From NCBI GenBank assembly GCA_965216695.1, contig OZ244212.1:2108001-2172000 (forward strand): a DNA stretch of 64,000 bases. Direction: 5' to 3'. The notes below the pieces were generated by a model. It worked only from the letters and a program-made list of their open reading frames with translations. It was not told where the DNA came from and ran no database searches. Made by a program: the position numbers and the translations under genes. The stretch is from G965216695 sp965216695. GTDB taxonomy: Bacteria > Pseudomonadota > Gammaproteobacteria > Pseudomonadales > Azotimanducaceae. Numbering within the stretch: position 1 is the stretch's first letter; each line of letters starts with the position of its first letter. Of this stretch, positions 1 through 8,384 are shown one piece after another.

Positions 1-345
1 CGATAGGGTTGCAACCACCCCCCACGGCTCGTTCAGCACTTCCCCCACCGACTGCGCCCCCGCAAGCACGGCCCGTTGCAGCGCACTGTCTACGTCGCTC
101 ACCAGCACATCGAGATGAACGGGCGTCCAGTGACGCCCAAATCTGCGGAAAACACGGGCGCCCGGATAGGGAAGCGACCCCTCATTGGTCTCGATAAGAT
201 GTACAAGCGCGTCGTTTAACTTGAGTTCCGCGACCGACTCCCGAAACAGGGTACGCCGAATTTCACCGCCCAGTCCCGCAGTGTAGAACTCAATAGCGGC
301 GGCAAGGTTCGGAACGTCGATGTTGATGATCAGGCTTGGCGGCAT
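1..345 (-). CDS. VOC (glyoxalase/bleomycin-resistance) family protein, partial
   Basis: The 115 codons seen here read from an ATG at 345 to the window edge, so the C-terminus is missing. The start MPPSLIINIDVPNLAAAIEF is the typical first beta strand and helix of a vicinal-oxygen-chelate domain. A second half-module (TPVHLDVLVSDVDSALQRA) follows at about residue 78. Family members are metal-dependent lyases, isomerases or dioxygenases, or ligand-binding resistance proteins. The exact substrate cannot be read from sequence. The gene is transcribed leftwards and its start lies about 50 bases from a palindromic repeat. Confidence 0.75.
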   Translation of the reverse strand, partial: MPPSLIINIDVPNLAAAIEFYTAGLGGEIRRTLFRESVAELKLNDALVHLIETNEGSLPYPGARVFRRFGRHWTPVHLDVLVSDVDSALQRAVLAGAQSVGEVLNEPWGVVATLS

Positions 346-395
346 GCGGGTTAGTACGCCCAGACGAAAAGATAGTGTACTGCGACGGGAACATT

Positions 396-460
396 GGGGT
401 CAGAGCAAAGGGACAGATCAAAGGACTCTGTCCTTTGATCTGTCCCTTTGCTCTGACCCC
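396..460. repeat. Mobile palindromic repeat, copy 1
   Basis: Two 31-base arms (396-426 and 430-460) are perfect reverse complements around a 3-base loop. The arms begin GGGGTCAGAGCAAAGGGACA. A second copy with the same outer sequence lies at 33232-33284. The intergenic position, the perfect hairpin and the repetition fit a REP/MITE-type element. No transposase is adjacent. Confidence 0.9.
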
Positions 461-576
461 ATCGTTGTCGTTGTAGGACAAACATTGACGCAGGTCCGTT
501 GACGATATCTTCGCGGCACTCGAATCTGATAGTTTCACAGGTGCCATTTCTGGAGAAGTATCTAGGGAGTCAAACA

Positions 577-1032
577 ATGACAAGCATTCAACTGCAATTC
601 ATCACCATCGGCCTGGCTATGGCCGCACTGCCCGGCCTCGCCTCCGCGGACGCGCTTCAAGCGACTCTGCGGGGAGACAACGAAGCGCCACCGGTCGATA
701 GCCGTGGTGTCGGCAACGCTGTAGTGACGGTCACGCCCAACGGCGTGAACTACAAACTGATCATCAACGGGCTGACCGACATCGTCGCCGCACATATCCA
801 TTGCGCGCCAGAAGGCGTAAACGGCCCGGTCGGCGTCACGTTGTTCGGCGGGGCGCCTTTTACCCGCAACGGCGTCGCGGCCGAGGGACCGCTGACACAG
901 GTAGACCAAGGGAACGGCTGCGGCTGGTCGTCCATCGAAGACATGGTCATGGCAGCCGAATCCGGCGGAGCTTACGTAAACGTTCATACACTGCGCGTAC
1001 TGCCGGGTGAAATTCGCGGTCAGCTGCGTTAG
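577..1032 (+). CDS. CHRD domain-containing secreted protein
   Basis: This encodes 151 residues. An N-terminal signal peptide of about 23 residues (hydrophobic core ITIGLAMAALPGLASA) precedes a single CHRD (chordin-like) domain. CHRD hallmarks are visible: ATLRGDNEAPPV near the start, AHIHCAPEGVNGPVGVTLF in the middle, and YVNVHT...PGEIRGQL at the end. The ATG at 577 is preceded by a GGGAG ribosome-binding site, and the in-frame upstream extension has no signal-peptide logic. CHRD proteins are periplasmic or surface proteins of unknown function in bacteria. The gene is monocistronic and followed by a hairpin at 1051-1073. Confidence 0.85.
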   Translation: MTSIQLQFITIGLAMAALPGLASADALQATLRGDNEAPPVDSRGVGNAVVTVTPNGVNYKLIINGLTDIVAAHIHCAPEGVNGPVGVTLFGGAPFTRNGVAAEGPLTQVDQGNGCGWSSIEDMVMAAESGGAYVNVHTLRVLPGEIRGQLR

Positions 1033-1050
1033 TCCACCGCCCGCCCAACT

Positions 1051-1078
1051 GCCGGGGCAATTGCTGCCCCGGCGGTTT
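1051..1078 (+). terminator. Terminator hairpin after the CHRD gene
   Basis: A 9-bp GC stem (GCCGGGGCA at 1051-1059 with TGCCCCGGC at 1065-1073) has a 5-base loop and is followed by a short T stretch. It lies 19 bases after the stop codon. Confidence 0.7.
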
Positions 1079-1146
1079 GACCCATTTCAATTGACTGATA
1101 GCGCGAAAGCCGCATAATTACATTCGGTCTTCAAAACACCTTCCCA

Positions 1147-1479
1147 ATGAAACGACCATCGTTGCCACCCACCCACGCGAAGCGCCGCAATCTGCGACGA
1201 GCCGCATTCCGGTATGTCGGCAACCACGTTTGGGCAGTGCTTCTGAGTCTGGGCATGTTGGCTGGCCAAACGGCCGCTGATCAACACCTGCACCTCAACG
1301 ACACTGCAGAGGCCACATGCGTTGTCTGCGGACACGCCGACCCACCCGCCTACGTGCCCGAGCAGATGTTCGCGCCCGACACGCTGACGGTTGACCATGC
1401 CGAGTCCGCGACCGGCTCGCAATCTACCCTCGCCGCCCAACACACCAGCTTTCGTCCTCGCGCCCCACCCGCAATCTGA
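1147..1479 (+). CDS. Small His/Cys-motif protein upstream of the metal receptor (DUF2946-like)
   Basis: This encodes 110 residues. A hydrophobic segment (about residues 25-44, VGNHVWAVLLSLGMLAGQTA) looks like a signal peptide or anchor. It is followed by DQHLHLNDTAEATCVVCGH. Histidines, acidic residues and a CxxC pair close together suggest metal binding. Small proteins of this type often lie directly upstream of TonB-dependent receptors for zinc or copper, as here, with the receptor starting 71 bases downstream. A role as a periplasmic metal-handling partner is inferred. The C-terminal third is low-complexity and may be dispensable. Confidence 0.6.
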   Translation: MKRPSLPPTHAKRRNLRRAAFRYVGNHVWAVLLSLGMLAGQTAADQHLHLNDTAEATCVVCGHADPPAYVPEQMFAPDTLTVDHAESATGSQSTLAAQHTSFRPRAPPAI

Positions 1480-1550
1480 TATCGATTCGTTCGCACGCTT
1501 GAAACGCGCGGTGCCCATTACCGTGCGCCTTCTCATCTCTGGAGAAATGA

Positions 1551-3686
1551 ATGGATATGCATCTGCCGCAACGCACGCGCGCGTGCACGGCCGGCTTACT
1601 TGTTGTGAGTGTCTGCGTGGCACCCCTCCCAGCACGCGCTGAAAACAATCCGAAACGCGCCGACACCCGCCAATCACAGATAGAAGAGATAGTGGTTACC
1701 GCCCACCCACTGTCCGGTGAAGGCTTGAGCCAGCCCGCCGATCTGCTAAGCGGCGACGAACTGGAACGGAAAAAAGCCGCAACGATCGGTGAAACCCTGG
1801 CCAATCAACCCGGCATTCACTCCGCGCAGTTCGGCGCAGCCGTCAGCCGGCCGGTCATTCACGGACTCGGCGGACCCCGCGTGCGCGTTATGGAGGATCG
1901 CATTGACGCGCTCGACGTCTCAGTGACCAGCGCGGATCACGCCGTGAGTATCGAGCCGTTCATCGCCGATCGCGTAGAGGTGCTGAAAGGATCCAGCGCC
2001 TTGCTCTATGGCTCCGGCGCGATCGGCGGCGTCGTCGACGTGCACACCGGCCGCATTCCCCACATCGTTCCCGAGCGGTTGGACGGCGGTCTCGAATACC
2101 GACACGACGGCAACTCCGATCGCGACGTCGTGTCCGGGAAGGTGAACGGCGGACGAGGAGCCTTCGCCTGGCACGCGGACGCGACGTTCAAGGACGGCAA
2201 CGACTACGACATCCCTGGATTCAGCGAGTCAGCGCGTCTACGGGCTCTGGAAGCCGCAGAAGAAGAAGACCCTGACGAAGACCACGACGACGGTCCAGCC
2301 GGTTCCGTTCCGGGAACCGCGTTCGAATCCGACGCGTTTGCTGTGGGTAGCAGTTTCGTCGCCGACTGGGGATTTGTGGGCGCCGCCGTCAGCCACCTGG
2401 ACGCGCAATACGGCCTGCCCGGCGCGCACGGTCATGAAGAAGAGGACCACGAAGAAGAGAGCGAAGCCGAATCCCACGGCGCGGACGAAGAAGGGACACC
2501 TACTCTGGAGATGCAGCAGACGCGCCTGGACGTGGAACTCGGGATCGACGCACCATTTGGCAGCGTCAGCCGCGCGAACGTTCGCTTCGGCCTAAACGAC
2601 TACGAGCACGAAGAGATTGAAGAAGACGGCGCCGTCGCCAGCCGCCTGACCAACGACGCGTGGGAACTGCGCGGCGAACTCGTCTACGAAACAGACCACT
2701 GGACCGGGGCCCTCGGCGCGCAACACACTGATCGTGACTTCGCGGCCATCGGCGAAGAAGCATTTCTACCCGGCGTGCGCTCGCGCGAAAGTGGAGTGTT
2801 CTGGGTCGCTTCCCGAAACTACGGGCGTGTCGAACTCGAAACGGGCGTACGCGGCGGGCGTGCAAGACACCGAACGGACACCGACAGCAGGTCGTTCACC
2901 ACATACGCGGCCTCGCTCGGCGCGAATTGGACACTGTCCGATCTGTGGACGCTGTCGCTGATCGCCGACGTCGCGTCGCGAGCCCCCGTAGCCGAGGAAC
3001 TGTTTTCCAACGGTGCACACCTGGTAACAAACGCGTTCGAGCTCGGCGACCCTGATCTCGACAGCGAGCGCGCACGCAGCCTGTCTGCAACCCTCAACGG
3101 GAGAGGCGTACGTTGGATGCTCAACGCAACCGCCTACGTTACCGAGTTCTCCGACTTCATCTATCAGCAGGACGCCGGCTTCGACATCGAAGATCTACCG
3201 GTCTCGCGATTTCAGCAGGCCGGCGCGACGTTCTACGGCCTGGATTCGGAAGTGGCGCTAACCCTTCGTGAATGGGCTACCGGCACCTTCACGCTGCACG
3301 GCCTGCTCGATTTTGTGGAAACACGTCTGGACGTCTCCGGGGCCGAACTGCCGCGCATTCCACCGTTGCGCTACGGGGTGGGTGCAGAGTTTCAAGACCG
3401 GCTAGGTGGAGTCGGCGACCGCGGAGTACTCGTGACGCTAACCCTCGACTATCTGCGCAACGCCCGCCAACGCGACGTTGCACCGCGCGAACTGCCAACC
3501 GGCGGCTACGACGATCTGCGCGCGTACGCCGGCGTGGAAATACCGATGGACAATCGATCGATCGTGCTCTTTGTTGCCGGCCACAACCTGACCGACGACG
3601 AACAGCGCCGGCACACGTCGTTCATCAAGGACACCACACCCTCTCCCGGCCGAACGGTGGAAGCGGGCGTGCAGTTGCGGTTCTAG
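1551..3686 (+). CDS. ZnuD-like TonB-dependent metal receptor
   Basis: This encodes 711 residues. A signal peptide (residues 1-30) is followed by a TonB-box-like IEEIVVTA, a plug domain (about 45-160, with the conserved VEVLKGSSALLYGSGAIGG near its end) and a 22-strand barrel ending in an aromatic residue (GVQLRF). Two extracellular-loop insertions are rich in Asp, Glu and His: EEEDPDEDHDDG at about 235 and HGHEEEDHEEESEAESHG at about 295. Such loops are characteristic of the zinc receptor ZnuD and its relatives, so uptake of zinc or a similar divalent metal across the outer membrane is likely. A GGAGAA ribosome-binding site precedes the ATG. No clear Zur box was found by eye. Confidence 0.85.
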   Translation: MDMHLPQRTRACTAGLLVVSVCVAPLPARAENNPKRADTRQSQIEEIVVTAHPLSGEGLSQPADLLSGDELERKKAATIGETLANQPGIHSAQFGAAVSRPVIHGLGGPRVRVMEDRIDALDVSVTSADHAVSIEPFIADRVEVLKGSSALLYGSGAIGGVVDVHTGRIPHIVPERLDGGLEYRHDGNSDRDVVSGKVNGGRGAFAWHADATFKDGNDYDIPGFSESARLRALEAAEEEDPDEDHDDGPAGSVPGTAFESDAFAVGSSFVADWGFVGAAVSHLDAQYGLPGAHGHEEEDHEEESEAESHGADEEGTPTLEMQQTRLDVELGIDAPFGSVSRANVRFGLNDYEHEEIEEDGAVASRLTNDAWELRGELVYETDHWTGALGAQHTDRDFAAIGEEAFLPGVRSRESGVFWVASRNYGRVELETGVRGGRARHRTDTDSRSFTTYAASLGANWTLSDLWTLSLIADVASRAPVAEELFSNGAHLVTNAFELGDPDLDSERARSLSATLNGRGVRWMLNATAYVTEFSDFIYQQDAGFDIEDLPVSRFQQAGATFYGLDSEVALTLREWATGTFTLHGLLDFVETRLDVSGAELPRIPPLRYGVGAEFQDRLGGVGDRGVLVTLTLDYLRNARQRDVAPRELPTGGYDDLRAYAGVEIPMDNRSIVLFVAGHNLTDDEQRRHTSFIKDTTPSPGRTVEAGVQLRF

Positions 3687-3692
3687 CGAACC

Positions 3693-3827
3693 TCAGCGCG
3701 CGTTCGTGGACAGGAACAGCAGAATCACCTGCTCAATCAGCTCCGAGAAAGGTTGAACGAACACCAATGCCAGCACCCACAGGGTTACCGCCACCGTGCA
3801 GACTTTTGCATAGGTACGGCTACTCAT
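3693..3827 (-). CDS. Small single-pass membrane protein (44 aa)
   Basis: This short reading frame begins MSSRTYAKVCTVAVTLWVLA and ends at a TGA at 3693. Residues 8-26 form one transmembrane helix, and a second amphipathic or hydrophobic stretch (ELIEQVILLFL) follows. Its ATG overlaps the stop region of the preceding gene on the same strand (3820-4377) in the arrangement ATGAGTAG, so translation is probably coupled. It would be the third gene of the P450 operon. Function unknown. Support is positional and compositional only, but the frame is clean, and its length is compatible with a small accessory membrane peptide. Confidence 0.5.
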   Translation of the reverse strand: MSSRTYAKVCTVAVTLWVLALVFVQPFSELIEQVILLFLSTNAR

Positions 3828-4377
3828 TGGTCTGTCCTGTCCGCGGGGTCATCTCGAATATCCACGTGTCACCAACGGCGACGCTCTCTTCAATCTGTGC
3901 AACTGCGTCCGGGGTTGCACCACCCGCATATTTCTGCGCCAGTTTCTGCGCCACACCAGCGATGATCGACGGGTCCATCACGCGTTTCAGCAGGCGTTCG
4001 TAACGTACGCCATCGATCCGCGCCACCGCGTGGTTGCTGCCGGCTTCCACGTCGAACGCCCAGTCCTTCCAGAGCCTGCCGAGAAACGAGCGCATATAAC
4101 CGGACGGCACGTAGACCCGACCGCCGCTTTCCATCACGAAAATGCGACGGGAGCTCACCGGATCGGCGGTTTCCAGCTCGATCGTGAAGTGGTCGTCTGT
4201 AAACGACCAGTCCGGCTCCGCGCCCCGATAGAGGTCGCCCGACGTAAGCGCGCCGCCGGGAAACAGCACCGACGGTCCGTCAGCGTTCTGATGTTTCAGC
4301 TTCAGCGTGATCAACGTGGCCGCTAGAAGCAACAGCACTAGGCCCACGACCTGAGCAATGACCTTCAACACTGACAT
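3820..4377 (-). CDS. Conserved hypothetical membrane-anchored protein
   Basis: This encodes 185 residues from the ATG, which shares one base with the P450 stop codon (TGATG), a sign of translational coupling. Residues 3-25 form an N-terminal transmembrane anchor (VLKVIAQVVGLVLLLLAATL). The rest looks soluble and would face the periplasm, with a core around GDLYRGAEPDWSFTDDHFTI and RIFVMESGGRVYVPSGYM. I do not recognise a catalytic motif. Close relatives of this kind often contain the words of an F420- or deazaflavin-type fold, but that is not demonstrable here. The context suggests a partner of the adjacent P450. Confidence 0.65.
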   Translation of the reverse strand: MSVLKVIAQVVGLVLLLLAATLITLKLKHQNADGPSVLFPGGALTSGDLYRGAEPDWSFTDDHFTIELETADPVSSRRIFVMESGGRVYVPSGYMRSFLGRLWKDWAFDVEAGSNHAVARIDGVRYERLLKRVMDPSIIAGVAQKLAQKYAGGATPDAVAQIEESVAVGDTWIFEMTPRTGQTNE

Positions 4378-5717
4378 CAACGCTTCGCGTCGAACTCGAT
4401 CTGCAGTTCTTTCAGAGCTCTGAGTGCAAAGTTGGGCACCTGGCGGAAGTCGTTCTTACCCGGCGCAAAGCGCAGGTTGTCGATCTTGTCCACCAACGCG
4501 CGGAACGACCAGTACATCTCGCGCCGGGCCAGCGGAGCGCCCAGGCAATGGTGAATACCCGAGCCGAACGCCAGGTGGCGGCCGGGTTTTTCCCGATCCA
4601 GGTCGAGTTTCTCCGGACACGCAAACTCTCCCGCATCCCGGTTTGCGGCGGCGTAGCGGACGTTGACCATCGAACCGGCCGGAATGGTCACCCCTTCGAT
4701 TTCGAAATCGTTGGACGCCCAACGGAACAGGCCCTGCACCGGGCTTTCGAGTCGCAGCACCTCCTCGCAGAACGTGCGCAGATGCGCGTCCGGATCCGCC
4801 TTCAACTGCTCCCACACATGCGGGTTCTCGATCAAAAGTTTCACGCCATAGGCAATCGCATTGGTGGTCGTCTCGGAGCCGCCCACAAACGTATCCGCCA
4901 TCATCTCGGCATGCAGTTCGTTGTCGTTCAGCGGTCGTCCCCACTCCGGAATCACGCGGTTCACCAGTTCCGACAGTAGTGTGTCATCGGGCTCCTTGCG
5001 CAACCGTTCGAAGATCGGTTGGAAGTAATGTTGGGCTTCGATCTCCATTTCCACAGACCAGCGCTCTTCGTCTTCTGTCTGCATCATGCCGAGCCGTTGC
5101 ACCCAGGCATCCGTCCATTCCTTTATCTGCCAGATGTCTTCCTCGGGCACGCCAACCTGCCGGCCGATCACGATCAACGGCAGCGGCACCGCCATCTGCC
5201 GCATCCAGTCGCAGTGACCATCGTCTATGAACGCATCGATCAGCTTGTTTGCGGTTGCCTCCACGAACGGATCCATGGCTTCGATCTTCTTCGGCCGAAA
5301 GGCCTCGTTGAACATCGCGCGCATCTGTTTGTGGTTTGGATCGTCGCGTCCTGCCAGCGTCGGCGCCGGGACCCAGCCCTTGGTCTTGTACAACTCCAGC
5401 ATGCGCTTCTCGCGTTCCGCATCCAGGGCTTCGCGACTCCCACCCTGGCCCGACCGGGCGCTGTTGTTGAAATCCGTGGTGTTCAACAACAGATCGCGCA
5501 GGTTGTCGAATTTGGTGACCACGAACATGCCGGTGCTTGGGTCCTGCCACACGGGCGCTTCCGCATGCAGCAGGGAGTACGCGTGATACGGACAGTTCTG
5601 CAGGTCCGCGTCGAGAAAATTGATTTCGTCGAGCGACTCAGGAACCACCGGTTCGTACGGCACCTTCGTTGCCTGCTCGGAGTTCTGATTGGATTTGCCT
5701 ACCTCGCCTGTCGACAT
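4377..5717 (-). CDS. Cytochrome P450
   Basis: This encodes 446 residues, the usual length of a soluble bacterial P450. The heme-binding loop FGSGIHHCLGAPLARRE carries the axial Cys at residue 391. The I-helix oxygen-activation motif is FVGGSETTTNA, and the K-helix ExxR is EEVLRLESP. There is no membrane anchor, so it is cytosolic and needs ferredoxin and reductase partners, which are not in the window. Bacterial relatives hydroxylate terpenes, steroids, fatty acids or xenobiotics. The substrate cannot be assigned. It is the first gene of a three-gene operon with overlapping junctions. Confidence 0.93.
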   Translation of the reverse strand: MSTGEVGKSNQNSEQATKVPYEPVVPESLDEINFLDADLQNCPYHAYSLLHAEAPVWQDPSTGMFVVTKFDNLRDLLLNTTDFNNSARSGQGGSREALDAEREKRMLELYKTKGWVPAPTLAGRDDPNHKQMRAMFNEAFRPKKIEAMDPFVEATANKLIDAFIDDGHCDWMRQMAVPLPLIVIGRQVGVPEEDIWQIKEWTDAWVQRLGMMQTEDEERWSVEMEIEAQHYFQPIFERLRKEPDDTLLSELVNRVIPEWGRPLNDNELHAEMMADTFVGGSETTTNAIAYGVKLLIENPHVWEQLKADPDAHLRTFCEEVLRLESPVQGLFRWASNDFEIEGVTIPAGSMVNVRYAAANRDAGEFACPEKLDLDREKPGRHLAFGSGIHHCLGAPLARREMYWSFRALVDKIDNLRFAPGKNDFRQVPNFALRALKELQIEFDAKR

Positions 5718-5748
5718 TGCTCACGCCCTCCTGACCCGTTCGGCCCAC

Positions 5749-6180
5749 TTGCTCACATTGCTTCATCATCGTACTGTCCGGCCTGCGATTGGTCGAGGCC
5801 CGCGGCGTTTGCGCGTTTTCTGGATCAGCCTGGGTGCGGTGAGCGTGGTTTTCGGGGTAGCCGGCATTTTTCTGCCGTTGCTCCCCACCACGCCGTTTCT
5901 GTTGCTGGCAGCCTACTCGTTCAGTCGCGGCTCGGAGCGCTTGCACCGATGGCTTGTAGAGCATCCCCACCTCGGCCCACCCATCCACAACTGGCAGACG
6001 GACCGCACGATCGCCCGCCCCGTAAAGGTGAGCGCATCCCTGCTCATGGGTGCAACCTTCGTTGGAACAATGTGGTGGGGCGCGCCGAGTTGGGCCCTGG
6101 CGTGCCAGGGGACTATTTTCGTGATCGTCAGCATTTTTCTCTGGCGCCAAAAGGAGCCAACCCCGTCCACAGCCCGGTGA
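5749..6180 (+). CDS. YbaN/DUF454 family inner-membrane protein
   Basis: The DUF454 core is clear: an N-terminal helix (VFWISLGAVSVVFGVAGIFL), then LPLLPTTPFLLLAAYSFSRGSERLHRWLVEHP, then GPPIHNWQTDRTIARPVK and two further transmembrane helices. The reading frame is open further upstream into the P450 5' end, but no ATG exists before the core. A TTG at 5749 is chosen and the start is uncertain. It is transcribed divergently from the P450 gene. Function unknown in the family; E. coli YbaN is a small inner-membrane protein. Confidence 0.75.
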   Translation: MLTLLHHRTVRPAIGRGPRRLRVFWISLGAVSVVFGVAGIFLPLLPTTPFLLLAAYSFSRGSERLHRWLVEHPHLGPPIHNWQTDRTIARPVKVSASLLMGATFVGTMWWGAPSWALACQGTIFVIVSIFLWRQKEPTPSTAR

Positions 6181-6225
6181 GCCCGGCCGGTTTTCCGGAC
6201 TGGCAGGTTGTTGTTCAACAGCCAG

Positions 6226-7092
6226 CTAGTCCAGCCGATGCACCTCGTTCGCAGCGCCGGTCGTACCTTTGGTAACCCCGGACACGCGGGCGTTCCGGGC
6301 AGACGTCCTCGGAAACTTTTTGGACAGTTCCGGGCCGGCCGCGGACAAACCGCCGTCCACTACGATCTTCTCGCCGGTTACAAACTCTGCGTCATCGCTT
6401 GCAAGAAACAGCGCCGCTCCCGCGATGTGTTCGCCCCGGCCATAGTCCGGCCACGGTTGCGCTGTTGCGAACCGCGCCCGCGATTCATCCGGCCGGCCGC
6501 CTTCAGCCAGCGGGGTGGCAATAAAACCCGGACAGATAGCATTGACGCGAATCCGGTCAGGCCCCAGTTCCACCGCCGCCGACTGGCTCATACTGACTAC
6601 CGCGGCTTTCGCGGCCGAGTAAACCAGCGGACCCGCATCGCCACTCAGTGCCGCGATGGAGGCGGTATTGATGATCGAGCCGCCCTGACTCTGCTCTCGC
6701 ATGTAGCGCGCGCCCCATTTGATGCCGAGAAAAACGCCCTTAGCTAACACGTCCATCGTGTAGTCCCACGCCTCGGTCGTGGTTTCCACCAACGGGCCGA
6801 TCGCGCCGCCAACACCCGCATTGTTGAACAGGACGTGCAAACCGCCGAACGTGTCGAACGCGGCGCGACACATCGCCTGAACGTCGGCTTCCTGCGCTAC
6901 GTCGGTCCTAACGAAACGCACGCTATCGGCGTGTCCAGCAGCCCGCGCCTCGTCGAGCGCACCCTGACCTGTTTCCTCGTTGTAATCCGCGATGACGACG
7001 CGTGCACCCTCGTCCAGAAACCGGAGCACCGTTGCCTTCCCCATGCCACTTGCCCCACCGGTGATAACCGCCACCTTGTCTTTCAGTCGCAT
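6226..7092 (-). CDS. SDR family NAD(P)-dependent oxidoreductase
   Basis: This encodes 288 residues. It has the Rossmann motif TGGASGMG (11-18), Asp36 at the end of beta2 (IADY), which favours NAD over NADP, NNAG (90-93), the catalytic Ser145, Tyr158 and Lys162 (YSAAK), and a C-terminal DGGLSA. This is a classical short-chain dehydrogenase with an extra tail of about 30 residues after the usual end. Members oxidise secondary alcohols, for example steroid hydroxyls. The specific substrate is unknown. The gene stands alone between convergent and divergent neighbours. Confidence 0.92.
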   Translation of the reverse strand: MRLKDKVAVITGGASGMGKATVLRFLDEGARVVIADYNEETGQGALDEARAAGHADSVRFVRTDVAQEADVQAMCRAAFDTFGGLHVLFNNAGVGGAIGPLVETTTEAWDYTMDVLAKGVFLGIKWGARYMREQSQGGSIINTASIAALSGDAGPLVYSAAKAAVVSMSQSAAVELGPDRIRVNAICPGFIATPLAEGGRPDESRARFATAQPWPDYGRGEHIAGAALFLASDDAEFVTGEKIVVDGGLSAAGPELSKKFPRTSARNARVSGVTKGTTGAANEVHRLD

Positions 7093-7162
7093 CCAACCTC
7101 CCCGTAACCTGTTATTGAACCTGCAAGCAACACCGGCCGGCAGGAAGCGTTATGATCCTCGC

Positions 7163-7777
7163 ATGCACGATGAGCGCGCTTCCGACGAAGGCCCCACCGA
7201 CCCCACGAATGAACCGACCGCCGGTGACCGCTTAAACGCGGACAACCCCGAAGGCGCGGAACCAACAAAGGGCGCAATCTACGTCTGTAGCCTATTCGAA
7301 CTGCCGTATCATGCGGCCAGCCTTACGCCGGCTCGGATTGTGTCGATCATTCAGCCCGAGTTTCAGCCACGGCGTCCGCCCGGTGTAAAGCGCAAGCATC
7401 ACCTGCGAATAAAAGTACACGATATCGTGCAGGAGTACCCCAACCTGATTCTGGCCGAAGAGCATCATATGGCCGAGCTGATCGGGTTTCTGCATGCCTG
7501 GGAACCCGACGACGGTGCTCTGCTGATCCACTGCTACGCCGGCATCTCACGATCGACCGCAGGCGCGTTGATCGCCCACTTTCTCAGGACCGGCAACGCC
7601 GCGCAGTCTGCGCAGGCACTCCGCGATGCTGCCCCGCACGCCAAGCCCAACCGGCACCTGATTGAGCTCGCCGACCGCCACCTGGCGTGCGACGGTGGGT
7701 TGGTCGACGCTGTCGATTCCATGCCCCCCAGCACCGTCACGCTGGACGAAGCGCCACTCACCACGCTCCCTATCTAA
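7163..7777 (+). CDS. Tyrosine-phosphatase-like protein
   Basis: This encodes 204 residues from the ATG at 7163, the first good start after the divergent SDR promoter region. The P-loop HCYAGISRSTAG (residues 123-134) matches HCxxxxxR of the cysteine-dependent phosphatases, with Cys124 as nucleophile and Arg130 binding phosphate. An aspartate in DIVQEYPN (about residue 87) could be the general acid. The first 35 residues are polar, acidic and probably disordered. The family hydrolyses phosphotyrosine or other phosphoesters; the substrate is not predictable. Confidence 0.82.
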   Translation: MHDERASDEGPTDPTNEPTAGDRLNADNPEGAEPTKGAIYVCSLFELPYHAASLTPARIVSIIQPEFQPRRPPGVKRKHHLRIKVHDIVQEYPNLILAEEHHMAELIGFLHAWEPDDGALLIHCYAGISRSTAGALIAHFLRTGNAAQSAQALRDAAPHAKPNRHLIELADRHLACDGGLVDAVDSMPPSTVTLDEAPLTTLPI

Positions 7778-7883
7778 CGTCCGACTTTAACGCCCGACGA
7801 CATGCCGCCGGCACATCGCTGCTGCGCGCCGCTGGCGGTGCGCATACACTGGTGCGGTAACGACGCGCATTCAAGGGGAACCC

Positions 7884-8384
7884 ATGACCTACTCCAGCGA
7901 ACAACTGGCCGACCTGCGTGCGATCGAAGACGTAGCCCGCCGATACTGTCGCGGCGTCGATCGATTGGACGAAGCGCTTATGAAGTCCGCCTACTGGCCC
8001 GATGCGACCGACGATCACGGCGTCTACGTAGGGCCTGCGCATCCCTTCGTGGAACACTGCATGGAGAGCCACCTCCGCTGGCGCTCCACCAGTCACTGCA
8101 TCTTCAATCATCATATTGAACTCGACGATGATGGCAGCCACGCGCGTGGCGAGATCTACAACGTCACCTACCTGTTCCATGGTGACGCGGACCTTCTCGA
8201 CACCTGGTACGGGCGCTACCTGGATCACTACCAGAAGCGGGGAACCGAATGGCGCATTCTGGAACGCGTGTGCGTGCACGAAGGCACGACGACCACGGCC
8301 GTTGAGCCGATGGCGATCGCCGCAGAGAAGTTCCGTCAGGGATCCTTCGACCGGCCATCGTCTGGTCGACCGATGGGTCCGTGA
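7884..8384 (+). CDS. SnoaL-like / NTF2-fold protein
   Basis: This encodes 166 residues. The N-terminus MTYSSEQLADLRAIEDVARR followed by YCRGVDRLDEALMKSAYWPD is typical of the SnoaL_4 subset of the NTF2-like superfamily, whose members include polyketide cyclases, ring-hydroxylating dioxygenase small subunits and dehydratases. Asp/His pairs (DATDDHG, HCIFNHHIELDDDG) line the likely pocket. Its stop overlaps the GTG start of the next gene (GTGA), so it is probably co-translated with an MFS transporter. That suggests enzyme and uptake act on the same small organic compound. Confidence 0.85.
   Translation: MTYSSEQLADLRAIEDVARRYCRGVDRLDEALMKSAYWPDATDDHGVYVGPAHPFVEHCMESHLRWRSTSHCIFNHHIELDDDGSHARGEIYNVTYLFHGDADLLDTWYGRYLDHYQKRGTEWRILERVCVHEGTTTTAVEPMAIAAEKFRQGSFDRPSSGRPMGP

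Noticed and set aside
1081..1146. A Zur operator upstream of the metal receptor operon
   Set aside because: The AT-rich stretch near 1112-1124 is too weak a palindrome to support a site by eye.
5019..6275. 418-codon plus-strand frame opposite the P450 gene
   Set aside because: Shadow of the P450; it also overlaps the DUF454 gene in another frame and has no recognisable sequence.
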